A DNA stretch of 6,249 nucleotides from an uncultured Collinsella sp. (GTDB lineage Bacteria > Actinomycetota > Coriobacteriia > Coriobacteriales > Coriobacteriaceae): contig CAAFOA010000368.1 in NCBI GenBank assembly GCA_900764415.1, positions 1 through 6,249 of the forward strand, written 5' to 3'. This document shows, one piece after another, positions 1 through 5,538 of this stretch. The translations under genes and the position numbers were made by a program. The notes under the pieces were generated by a model. That model saw nothing but the letters and a program-made list of their open reading frames with translations, did not search any database and had not been told where the DNA came from. How positions within the stretch are numbered: the first letter of the stretch is position 1; each line of letters begins with the position of its first letter.

Positions 1-1000
1 CCTCAATGCTCGCGGCGTCGACGGTTTCCGTGCGGTCGAGCGCGACAATCATGCAACAATTGCCCTCGTCGATGTCTGCCGGCATGGGACACTCCAAGTT
101 TTCGCCAGCTTGCGTGCCGCCCACTGCGGTGGCTGTTTCGCTTGGCTCGCTGAAAGTGGCTGAAGGACCGCTCGATGGCGGTGTTATGCCGCCTGGTGCG
201 CCATTGTCCCCAGGCGCTATTTCACCGCTGCTCTCGCTGGAGTCGCTTGCGATGTCACCCGTCGAGGGGGCGAGTCCGACCGCTCCTACTCCGCTCCATT
301 CCATCTCGAGGAGCGCCGGATCGACAAGGACGTGATGCACATCTTGCGTTTCGGCACTGATATCGACAGGACCGGGATCTGCCCCTCGCGTCAGGCTGAG
401 CGATCCGGTCCGCTGTTTGCCCCGAATCTCCTGGCTTTCTGTGCCGCTCGCGTAGAACATCAGAGCGATCTCGCCATTTGCCGTGGCGTCGGTGCCCGCC
501 TTGGTCATTTTCAGCGATGCGGTGAATGAGATAGCGGGCTGCGTGCCATCGGCGCTCGAGGGGACGCAGCCCAGGCATACACCCCCTCCGTTTTCGAAAA
601 ACGTGCTGTCGAAGGCGACTGTTGCCCCGTCCGCCGAGTCATCGGACAGGGTGATGTCGAGGCGCAGCTCCACGTCGCAGGAATCGCCATCGGCATCAGT
701 TGCAGCTGCGCGCCATGTGCAGATAATGCATCCCGTTAGGGGGCCGTCCGCTGTGCTCGAGCGCTCGGTATCCACGACTATCGAGCTGTTCGTGCAGCGA
801 CGGAGGCACCCCGAGGCCGAAATGCTTGCCTGCGCAAGCGAGAAGCGTTGGCGCGCGATGGTGCTCATCTGGTTTGTGGCGAGACAGTTGACGGCAGGTA
901 AGGGGACGTCCACGGCGGGTGTCGCTAGAGCGGCGACGGGCATGCCGGTGGCAAGCGCACTGCAGAGCGCGGCAACGGGCAAAAGGTTCTTTGATGCCAT
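1..1000 (-). CDS. Secreted cysteine-rich surface protein, C-terminus outside window (partial)
   Basis: The frame is open without a stop from the ATG at 1000 down to base 1, giving at least 333 residues; the end lies beyond the window. A strong ribosome binding site (TAAGGAGA, 1005-1012) sits 4 bases before the ATG. Residues 1-26 form a signal peptide with a likely cleavage after Ala-Leu-Ala (24-26), so the protein is exported. The mature part seen here has eleven cysteines (39, 65, 69, 91, 94, 108, 142, 145, 304, 315, 316), including two CxxC pairs (91/94 and 142/145), which suggests disulfides or metal binding. A beta-rich region (about 70-235) is followed by a Ser/Gly/Pro/Glu-rich linker (about 245-300) and then a second cysteine-containing segment. 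I do not recognise a named family. It is the last visible gene of the minus-strand surface operon, 41 bp after the LAQTG protein gene. A cell-wall or membrane anchor may lie in the missing C-terminus. Coding call is firm; function is unknown. Confidence 0.82.
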   Translation of the reverse strand, partial: MASKNLLPVAALCSALATGMPVAALATPAVDVPLPAVNCLATNQMSTIARQRFSLAQASISASGCLRRCTNSSIVVDTERSSTADGPLTGCIICTWRAAATDADGDSCDVELRLDITLSDDSADGATVAFDSTFFENGGGVCLGCVPSSADGTQPAISFTASLKMTKAGTDATANGEIALMFYASGTESQEIRGKQRTGSLSLTRGADPGPVDISAETQDVHHVLVDPALLEMEWSGVGAVGLAPSTGDIASDSSESSGEIAPGDNGAPGGITPPSSGPSATFSEPSETATAVGGTQAGENLECPMPADIDEGNCCMIVALDRTETVDAASIE

Positions 1001-1041
1001 GGGTTCTCCTTACCTGTTCTGGACGGTCTCGATTATCGCGG

Positions 1042-1299
1042 CTACTGGCTGCGTTTGATGCGCAGGCCAAGGCCGATGGCGCTTGCGCCTGCCGCGGCGA
1101 TTCCTGCTGCCAGGAGCTGTCGCGTGTCGCCCGTTTGCGCGAGGGGCTCATGTTGGCCACTGCGTTCGAGCTCCGATAGATCGACAGTCACTTGCGTGGC
1201 AGCCTGCGCTTGCTCTTGTTGGGCAAAGGCGGCGATCGGGGCAAACGTTACAACGCCGATGATGACGGCAAGGACAATCGCCTTAGGCCGTGTGCGCAC
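1042..1299 (-). CDS. Mini LAQTG-type sortase-anchored surface protein
   Basis: An 85-aa protein read from a GTG at 1299. No in-frame Met is available and the Shine-Dalgarno is weak (GGACGG), so translation is probably coupled to the upstream WxL-like gene, which it overlaps by 17 bp. Residues 1-26 are a signal peptide (basic MRTRPK, hydrophobic core, cleavage after AAFA). The sorting signal is Leu53-Ala-Gln-Thr-Gly57, followed by a hydrophobic stretch (about 62-79) and a basic tail RIKRSQ. Class E sortases of actinobacteria are known to recognise LAxTG, so cleavage after Thr56 and attachment to the wall is expected. Only about 30 residues remain in the mature anchored chain, rich in Gln, Ala and Glu, too small for a usual adhesin. 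Its place beside a WxL-like protein recalls the small LPxTG proteins (CscD) of csc clusters. It may dock a partner at the wall; that is inference. Confidence 0.8.
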   Translation of the reverse strand: MRTRPKAIVLAVIIGVVTFAPIAAFAQQEQAQAATQVTVDLSELERSGQHEPLAQTGDTRQLLAAGIAAAGASAIGLGLRIKRSQ

Positions 1300-1882
1300 C
1301 GGGCTCGACCGTCCACGTAATGCTTGCGACCTGGTCGCCCTCGCCAGTCACATGGAAGATGTCTCGCGTGACGCGGGCGACATTGCCGCTTGTCTTGAGC
1401 TTAATCTTGTCCGTACCATCGGCGATGCCCTGGTAGCCCATGTCGAAGGATGCATTTTTGGAAAGGTCGAGGCCCGCTTCCTGCGTCGCGGCGTGGGCGT
1501 CTTGGAGTGCCTTGTCTGGGCCGACCTTAAAATCGATGGAGTTCTGGGCGGTCCCCGTCTTGGCGTCGGCGACGATGCTCCAGGACTTCTGGGCGGCAAT
1601 CTTCATGTTGGTAACGTGGATGCCATAGGCCGAAAGATTGTCGATGGTGGTTGTATTCTCGGAAGGGCCCTGGAGCGTGCCGTCTGCCTTAGCGACGAAC
1701 GGAATGACGGTCGGGGCTTTGAACTTGATGTTGTCGATTTCGGTCCTGATGGTCACGTTGGTGGTTCCAGTGCGTCCCTCCGCCAGGGCGGTGGTCGGCG
1801 CGGCACCCATTGAGAGTGCAAGCATCAGCCCCGCGCCCACGACGAGCACCCTGGCCCCATTCAAGTTCCTGGTGATGTCCAT
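1283..1882 (-). CDS. Secreted WxL-like surface protein
   Basis: A 199-aa exported protein. The ATG at 1882 is preceded by AAAGGAA (1888-1894) with a 5-base spacer. Residues 1-34 are a signal peptide (hydrophobic core about 11-28, cleavage after ALA at 32-34). The mature protein begins with beta-strand-like repeats (TNVTIRTEIDNIKFKAPTVIPF, about 41-62) and continues with KADGTLQGPSENTTTIDN (65-82), a pattern I associate with small secreted proteins of gut Gram-positives. Two tryptophan motifs, SWSIVA (W101) and ITWTVEP (W190), lie 89 residues apart. This fits the two W-x-L-type motifs of the WxL domain, of which the second usually reads LTWTL close to the C-terminus. Here both have Ile or Val for Leu, so I call it WxL-like. 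WxL domains bind peptidoglycan non-covalently. There are no cysteines and no anchor. It lies between a membrane-anchored protein gene and the LAQTG gene, which suggests that the three products act together on the cell surface. Family assignment rests on motif reading only. Confidence 0.8.
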   Translation of the reverse strand: MDITRNLNGARVLVVGAGLMLALSMGAAPTTALAEGRTGTTNVTIRTEIDNIKFKAPTVIPFVAKADGTLQGPSENTTTIDNLSAYGIHVTNMKIAAQKSWSIVADAKTGTAQNSIDFKVGPDKALQDAHAATQEAGLDLSKNASFDMGYQGIADGTDKIKLKTSGNVARVTRDIFHVTGEGDQVASITWTVEPGAHTA

Positions 1883-1901
1883 AATCGTTCCTTTCTATTC
1901 G

Positions 1902-1920
1902 TCACGGACCGTTTCCGTGA
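1902..1920. promoter_or_regulatory. Perfect 7-bp inverted repeat in the leader of the WxL-like gene
   Basis: TCACGGA (1902-1908) and TCCGTGA (1914-1920) are perfect inverted copies around a 5-base loop. On the minus-strand transcript the hairpin lies between the 169-aa protein stop and the ribosome binding site of the WxL-like gene, ending 7 bases before it. No T-run follows in either direction, so it is not a typical intrinsic terminator. It could be an mRNA stability or processing hairpin that lets the downstream genes be expressed at another level, or a protein-binding operator. Function is inferred only. Confidence 0.45.
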
Positions 1921-1970
1921 GGGTTAGACGAAAGCGGCACGGGTGCGCATTTTCATAACAGGTGGCAGGT

Positions 1971-2480
1971 CTAGTCTTCTGTCTGCGCAACCCGCACCTT
2001 GACGCGCGTGGGATTGCCATGGGCGTCGTAGGTCTTGGCGTCGAGCGCTTGAATCTCGATATACGCCTCACCTTCTTTGATGTCGCCTGCGGGGCAGGTC
2101 TCAACGGTCTTGCCGGTCTCGACCACGCCCGATTCATAGATGGTCTCGTCGTTTTGGATCACGCGGAAACGCTGGGGAAACTTGTTATCCTGGACGTTTT
2201 GCACGTTGACGCGCAGCTTGCCGCCTTTTTGTAGCTGGGCGACCGGTGCGACCGAGATCGTCATCATGTTGTCGCGGACGATGGCATCGAGCTCGTCCTG
2301 GATTTCCTGGCGCGACTTACCCTCCGCCGCTGTGACCGAGGCACCTGTCTCGGCGACAGGCTTTGACTGCCAGGCGTAAAGGCCGACGGCGATAAGGGCG
2401 CAGGCGATGGCCAGGCAGACAACGCCGAGCCTTTTTCGATGTTTTGACCCTAGGGGGCTCGACTGCTTCCTTACGCTCAT
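1971..2480 (-). CDS. Membrane-anchored extracellular beta-domain protein
   Basis: A 169-aa protein whose ATG (2480) overlaps the TGA of the 98-aa gene as ATGA. TAAGGATG ahead of the start gives a ribosome binding site. A basic cytoplasmic head (residues 1-18, many Lys/Arg) is followed by one transmembrane helix (about 19-37); the rest should face outward. No clear signal-peptidase site ends the helix, so it is more likely an anchor than a cleaved signal. After a short linker, residues 56-70 (KSRQEIQDELDAIVR) look helical, and 72-167 alternate in a beta-sandwich manner, with segments SVAPVAQL, KLRVNVQNV, QRFRVIQNDETIYESG, TGKTVE, AYIEIQALD and TRVKVRVAQ. This resembles small anchored proteins that I recall next to WxL-like genes in gut Gram-positives, and its operon position would match the membrane component (CscA/DUF916 type) of csc clusters. 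However, it is much shorter and anchored at the other end. No catalytic motif is visible. A structural or scaffold role is the best guess. Confidence 0.8.
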   Translation of the reverse strand: MSVRKQSSPLGSKHRKRLGVVCLAIACALIAVGLYAWQSKPVAETGASVTAAEGKSRQEIQDELDAIVRDNMMTISVAPVAQLQKGGKLRVNVQNVQDNKFPQRFRVIQNDETIYESGVVETGKTVETCPAGDIKEGEAYIEIQALDAKTYDAHGNPTRVKVRVAQTED

Positions 2481-2773
2481 GCGGCATCCTTAGTGGTATA
2501 GACGCGCGCGAACGTGGACGGATCGGCGCCAAAGAGCATGTGGAGCATGAGGCGTCGCGAGTAGATGAGCTCGTCGAAGTTTGGGTCGAGTTTGATGTCG
2601 TGGATGTGGGCGATGTGGTGGGCGAGTGCCGAAAACGATTCGGGATCGCAAATCACGTCGGTGGTGACGTGATAGACAGCCGCATCGGGAAACGCTTCCT
2701 CGTCGAAGGGCAGAAGATATGGGTCATCGTCAACTTCGATGGCGATGCCGTACTGGGGCCAGTAATATGCCAT
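2477..2773 (-). CDS. Conserved-looking 98-aa protein, possible nuclease-domain remnant
   Basis: First gene of the minus-strand operon. The ATG at 2773 follows a strong site AGGGAGG (2779-2785) with a 5-base spacer, and an in-frame stop (2804-2806) closes the frame upstream. There is no signal peptide or membrane helix, so it should be cytoplasmic, unlike the four exported products after it. The start, YYWPQYGIAIEVDDDPY (residues 3-19), looks like the strand that carries the IEVDG motif in DUF559/Vsr-type endonuclease domains. The later parts HVTTDVICDPESFSALA (35-51) and ELIYSRRLMLHMLFG (68-82) fit the end of such a domain, as found in many coriobacterial AbiEi-like proteins. The N-terminal part of the fold and the catalytic Asp and Lys are not evident. 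It may therefore be a short C-terminal remnant or a domesticated copy used for binding. Translation is probably coupled to the next gene through the ATGA overlap. Real gene likely; function uncertain. Confidence 0.72.
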   Translation of the reverse strand: MAYYWPQYGIAIEVDDDPYLLPFDEEAFPDAAVYHVTTDVICDPESFSALAHHIAHIHDIKLDPNFDELIYSRRLMLHMLFGADPSTFARVYTTKDAA

Positions 2774-2793
2774 GGGAACCTCCCTGCTTTTGG

Positions 2794-2817
2794 GCCAAAC
2801 CTTCTATTGGTTTTGGC
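2794..2817. repeat. Bulged inverted repeat before the minus-strand operon
   Basis: GCCAAACC (2794-2801) and GGTTTTGGC (2809-2817) can pair with a single extra base, around a 7-base loop. On the minus strand this hairpin sits just ahead of the AGGGAGG ribosome binding site of the 98-aa gene. It could be a leader hairpin or an operator. There is no T-run, so it is not a standard terminator. Confidence 0.35.
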
Positions 2818-2845
2818 TGTCGATGCCGACCGTATCAGCCACAAC

Positions 2846-2874
2846 TTGACCAATTTCTGACCAAATGCTTGACG
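2846..2874. promoter_or_regulatory. Phased TGAC repeats, possible regulator binding site
   Basis: TGACCAA occurs at 2847-2853 and again at 2858-2864, 11 bp apart. A third, partial copy, TGACGG, begins at 2870, 12 bp further on. Spacing near one helical turn puts the copies on the same face of the DNA, as in tandem operator sites. The site is central between the two divergent operons, so it could control either. The binding protein is unknown. Confidence 0.3.
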
Positions 2875-3031
2875 GGTTTACATCGCCGCAGGTGAGAGAC
2901 GCTAAAAAATATCTCAAGTTTTTTCGAGCGCCAATTGTGCGCGTGGCTGCGATGGGAAGGAGCGCGTTAAATAGAGCGCCTGCCGAGAAAACGCCGCCGC
3001 TCGCCGAATTGCGCAAACGTAAAATTCGCCA

Positions 3032-3059
3032 ATTATGGAGACGGTCTCAGTCACGTCGA
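3032..3059 (-). promoter_or_regulatory. Candidate minus-strand promoter with palindrome in the spacer
   Basis: On the minus strand, TCGACG (3054-3059, 4/6 match to TTGACA) and CATAAT (3032-3037, 5/6 match to TATAAT) are 16 bp apart. The perfect 11-bp palindrome GAGAC-G-GTCTC (3038-3048) fills most of the spacer, where a repressor or a MerR-type activator would act. The transcript would have a leader of about 250 bases before the 98-aa gene, which is long, so a second promoter nearer the gene is possible. The palindrome might instead serve the plus-strand lactate operon. Confidence 0.25.
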
Positions 3060-3118
3060 CGAAACGATGCGGTAACATCTCCCTGCAAACACTGTAGTTA
3101 ACTAAAGGGGGAGTTCGC

Positions 3119-4720
3119 GTGTCTGCAGCCATCAAACCCTTCGGCGACGAGTTCGAAGAATATGGTCGCGATGAATCTCGCACATCGGGCGAGGCGTCGA
3201 GCATCTCGTTTCCGACAACGGAGGACGAAGTCCGCGCCATTCTGCGAAAGCTCCATGCCGAGCATGTTCCAATAACGGTCCAGGGTGCTCGGACCGGTCT
3301 GGCTGCCGGCGCCGTGCCTCACGGCGGGCATATCCTCAACACTTCTCGTATGAATCGCTACCTGGGTCTTCGCCGCGACGAGCGAGGCCGTTTTCTGCTG
3401 CGCGTGGAGCCGGGCGTCGTGCTTTCGGAGTTGCGCAAGCAACTGGGTAAGAAGGCATTGCCGACCGCTGGCTGGGATCAGGCATCGCTTGAGGCCTATG
3501 AGGAGTTCCAGGCAGCTCCTGAGCAGTTCTTTCCCACCGATCCCACCGAGGCCTCTGCCTGCCTGGGCGGCATGGCGGCGTGCAATGCCTCCGGTGCCCG
3601 CAGTTACGCCTACGGCCCCATGCGCCCGCACGTTACGGGGCTTCACGTGGCACTGGCGGACGGCGACCTGCTTGAGCTTCATCGAGGTCAGGCGCACGCT
3701 GACGCACGCCACTTGTCGCTCGTGACAGCGGAAGGCCGCGCGCTCGAGCTGGATCTTCCCGGCTATACCATGCCCAAGACCAAAAACGCGTCGGGTTATT
3801 TCGTTTCGGACGATATGGACGCCATCGACCTCTTTATCGGTGCGTGCGGCACACTCGGCGTCATTACCGAGCTCGAGATCGCCTTGCAGGCGGCACCTTC
3901 GGTCGTATGGGGTGTGAGCTGCTTTTTCGACAGCGAGGACAAGGCGGTGTCCTTTACCGATTCCGTGCGCCCCGTGCTGTCCCATGCCGCCGCTATTGAG
4001 TATTTCGATGCCGGCGCCTTGGATATCCTTCGCCGCCAGCGCGAGCAGTCGACCGCGTTTGCCTCGCTGCCGGCACTCGACGATGAGGCAAAGGTCTGTG
4101 TTTACGTGGAACTCGACTGCGACGACGAGGCGCAAGCGACCGAGGAGCTGTACCACCTGGGATGGGTTTTGGAGCTTGCGGGCGGCCACGACGACGCGAC
4201 CTGGGTTGCACGCACCGAGGTCGATCGCGAATGCCAGCGGTTCTTCCGCCACGCCGTTCCCGAGAGCGTCAACATGCTCATCGACGAGCGCCGCCGCACC
4301 GACCCCACCATTACCAAGCTGGGGTCGGATATGTCGGTGCCCAACACGCGCCTGGCCGATGTCGTTGCCCTCTATCGCCGCACGCTGGCCGAAAGCGGGC
4401 TTGAGTCTGCCGCCTGGGGACATATCGGCAACAACCATCTGCATGTGAATATCCTGCCTCGCGATGCGCAAGACTACCGTCGCGGTGGCGAGCTGTTTGC
4501 CCAGTGGGCTGCGGAGGTAACGGCTATGGGCGGCGCCGTCTCTGCCGAGCACGGTGTCGGCAAGATCAAGGCGGGCTTCTTGGAGACGATGTACGGTCAC
4601 GAGGCCATGGTCGAGTCGGCGCGGCTCAAGCTCCAGCTCGATCCTGCCGGGCAGCTGGGCCGTGGCAACCTGTTTTCGGAGAAGCTCTTGGATGAGCTCG
4701 TCCAGAAAGGGGGCGCGTGA
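3119..4720 (+). CDS. FAD-linked D-lactate / 2-hydroxyacid dehydrogenase (GlcD family)
   Basis: A 533-aa cytoplasmic flavoprotein of the VAO/PCMH family, the first gene of a lactate-type operon. It starts at GTG 3119 after a strong AAAGGGGGAG site. The N-terminal FAD domain shows TVQGARTGLAAGAVPHGG (53-70), the FAD-binding strand DPTEASACLGGMAACNASGARSYAYG (141-166) and GACGTLGVITELE (241-253). The C-terminal FAD-oxidase domain shows TKLGSDMSVP (399-408), GHIGNNHLHVN (434-444), AEHGVGKIK (476-484) and the final DPAGQLGRGNLF (508-519). The family's metal ligands, two His and a Glu, are kept as H435, H442 and E477, although the usual GDGN between the histidines is GNNH. It should oxidise D-lactate or a similar 2-hydroxyacid and pass electrons to the EtfAB encoded directly downstream. 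It has no signal peptide, membrane anchor or Fe-S domain, which argues against a quinone-linked respiratory enzyme. Glycolate or another hydroxyacid remains possible. The end overlaps a possible GTG start of etfB. Confidence 0.93.
   Translation: MSAAIKPFGDEFEEYGRDESRTSGEASSISFPTTEDEVRAILRKLHAEHVPITVQGARTGLAAGAVPHGGHILNTSRMNRYLGLRRDERGRFLLRVEPGVVLSELRKQLGKKALPTAGWDQASLEAYEEFQAAPEQFFPTDPTEASACLGGMAACNASGARSYAYGPMRPHVTGLHVALADGDLLELHRGQAHADARHLSLVTAEGRALELDLPGYTMPKTKNASGYFVSDDMDAIDLFIGACGTLGVITELEIALQAAPSVVWGVSCFFDSEDKAVSFTDSVRPVLSHAAAIEYFDAGALDILRRQREQSTAFASLPALDDEAKVCVYVELDCDDEAQATEELYHLGWVLELAGGHDDATWVARTEVDRECQRFFRHAVPESVNMLIDERRRTDPTITKLGSDMSVPNTRLADVVALYRRTLAESGLESAAWGHIGNNHLHVNILPRDAQDYRRGGELFAQWAAEVTAMGGAVSAEHGVGKIKAGFLETMYGHEAMVESARLKLQLDPAGQLGRGNLFSEKLLDELVQKGGA
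4706..4713 (+). promoter_or_regulatory. Ribosome binding site deciding the etfB start
   Basis: The purine run AAAGGGGG lies in the last codons of the dehydrogenase gene. It serves either GTG 4717 (3 bases away, overlapping the dehydrogenase stop as GTGA) or ATG 4723 (9 bases away). I prefer ATG 4723 for codon and spacing. ATG 4738 is too far downstream. The two favoured choices differ by only two residues. Confidence 0.5.
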
Positions 4721-4722
4721 AG

Positions 4723-5538
4723 ATGAGCGATTTCCATATGGTGGTGTGCGTCAAGGCGGTGCCGGGCAGCACCGAGGTCAAGATGGACCCCAAGACCAAT
4801 ACTATCGTGCGCGATGGCAAGCAAGCGGTCATTAATCCCTTCGATGCAAGTGCCCTCGAATGTGCGTTGGCGCTCAAGGACGACTTTATCGGCTTTGGCA
4901 TGGATGTGCGCGTGACGGTGGTATCGATGGGTATCCCTGCAACCGAATTGCTACTGCGCGACTGCATCGCCCGCGGCGCCGACGATGCATTGCTGCTCAC
5001 CGACCGTGCTTTTGCGGGCGCGGACACGTTGGCGACCACCTATGCTCTCAAATGCGGCATCGAGGCGCTCGACGAGGACTTCGACCTGCTCATCTGCGGC
5101 AAGATGGCGGTGGATGGCGATACTGCCCAGATTGGCCCCGAGCTGGCCGGCGCCTTCGAGATTCCCTGCGTGACCGATGTGAGCTGCGTGCAGAGCGCGG
5201 GCTTTACGACGTGCGGTGCGCTTTCACTCGTTCACGGTTGCGACGCCGGCGAGGAGACGGTCTATCTGGAGATGCCGTGCGCGATGACGACCGCCAAGGA
5301 GATCGGCCAGCTGCGCATGCCGAGCATCGCCGGCATACGCGCGGCCGAAGATGCGGACGTGCGGGTGGCCTGTGCTGCCGATGTGCATGCCGACCCTTTG
5401 CGCTGCGGCCTTACCGGATCGCCGACGCAGGTCGTGCGCTCGTTTGTACCCGACCGTGACCAAACGTGCGAGGCCATCGAGGGCACGCCGGTCGAACAGG
5501 CGGCAAAGCTTGCCAAGATTATCGAGGGGATGGCATAG
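4723..5538 (+). CDS. etfB: Electron-transfer flavoprotein beta subunit (bifurcating type)
   Basis: A 271-aa protein of usual length for EtfB. The N-terminus MVVCVKAVPGS (6-16) is the standard EtfB opening. NPFDASALECAL (39-50), VVSMG (66-70), RDCIARGADDALLLTDRAFAGADTLATTYAL (79-109) and GSPTQV (232-237) follow in family order. ICGKMAVDGDTAQIGPELA (124-142) carries the DGDTAQxGP motif; in bifurcating Etfs this segment belongs to the site that holds a second FAD, where canonical Etfs bind AMP. It forms a heterodimer with EtfA, coded immediately after it, and takes part in passing electrons from the dehydrogenase to NAD+ and ferredoxin in the cytoplasm. It lies between the dehydrogenase and etfA with practically no gaps, so one transcript and matched production are expected. 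The start could also be GTG 4717. Family certain; bifurcating nature inferred from motif, ferredoxin-fused partner and operon. Confidence 0.94.
   Translation: MSDFHMVVCVKAVPGSTEVKMDPKTNTIVRDGKQAVINPFDASALECALALKDDFIGFGMDVRVTVVSMGIPATELLLRDCIARGADDALLLTDRAFAGADTLATTYALKCGIEALDEDFDLLICGKMAVDGDTAQIGPELAGAFEIPCVTDVSCVQSAGFTTCGALSLVHGCDAGEETVYLEMPCAMTTAKEIGQLRMPSIAGIRAAEDADVRVACAADVHADPLRCGLTGSPTQVVRSFVPDRDQTCEAIEGTPVEQAAKLAKIIEGMA

Larger units (their letters stand above)
2774..3118. other. Divergent intergenic region between surface operon and lactate/Etf operon
   Basis: No credible gene lies in these 345 bases: the short open frames on both strands lack ribosome binding sites. The region must carry the promoters of both outward-reading operons. 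It contains a hairpin at 2794-2817, phased TGAC repeats at 2846-2874, an A6/T6 inverted stretch at 2904-2924, and palindromes GAGAC-G-GTCTC (3038-3048) and CGTCGACG (3054-3061). I could not settle on a strong plus-strand promoter: TTGACG (2869) and TTTACA (2877) look like -35 boxes but lack a well-spaced -10. The dehydrogenase gene at the right has a clear ribosome binding site, AAAGGGGGAG (3104-3113). Confidence 0.6.

Noticed and set aside
252..275. Internal LAPSTG stretch (residues 243-248) in the cysteine-rich protein as a sorting signal
   Set aside because: It has one residue too many for LPxTG or LAxTG and is followed by a polar linker rather than a hydrophobic helix and basic tail.
1022..1030. 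GACGGTCTC also found at 3040-3048, as a shared operator
   Set aside because: A single 9-base match in 6 kb can arise by chance, and the palindromic partner half is incomplete here.
483..1058. Plus-strand open frame of 191 codons over the cysteine-rich gene
   Set aside because: The minus frame is open for 1000 bases with a strong ribosome binding site and signal peptide, so the plus frame is a shadow.
1055..1813. Plus-strand open frame of 252 codons across the LAQTG and WxL-like genes
   Set aside because: The minus-strand genes have signal peptides, ribosome binding sites and a sorting signal; the plus-strand product has no coherent features.
1902..1920. Hairpin as an intrinsic terminator
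   Set aside because: Neither strand has a T-run after the stem, and the genes on both sides belong to one likely operon.
2804..3016. Minus-strand 70-codon frame in the intergenic region
   Set aside because: It would start with TTG without a ribosome binding site, has no recognisable feature, and covers the likely promoter and repeat structures.
2865..3101. Plus-strand 78-codon frame before the dehydrogenase gene
   Set aside because: No ribosome binding site before its ATG and a product rich in Arg without domain character.
3098..4600. Long minus-strand open frame (500 codons) opposite the dehydrogenase gene
   Set aside because: It is a shadow of a GC-rich coding strand: the plus-strand protein has every family motif, while the antisense product shows no recognisable domain.
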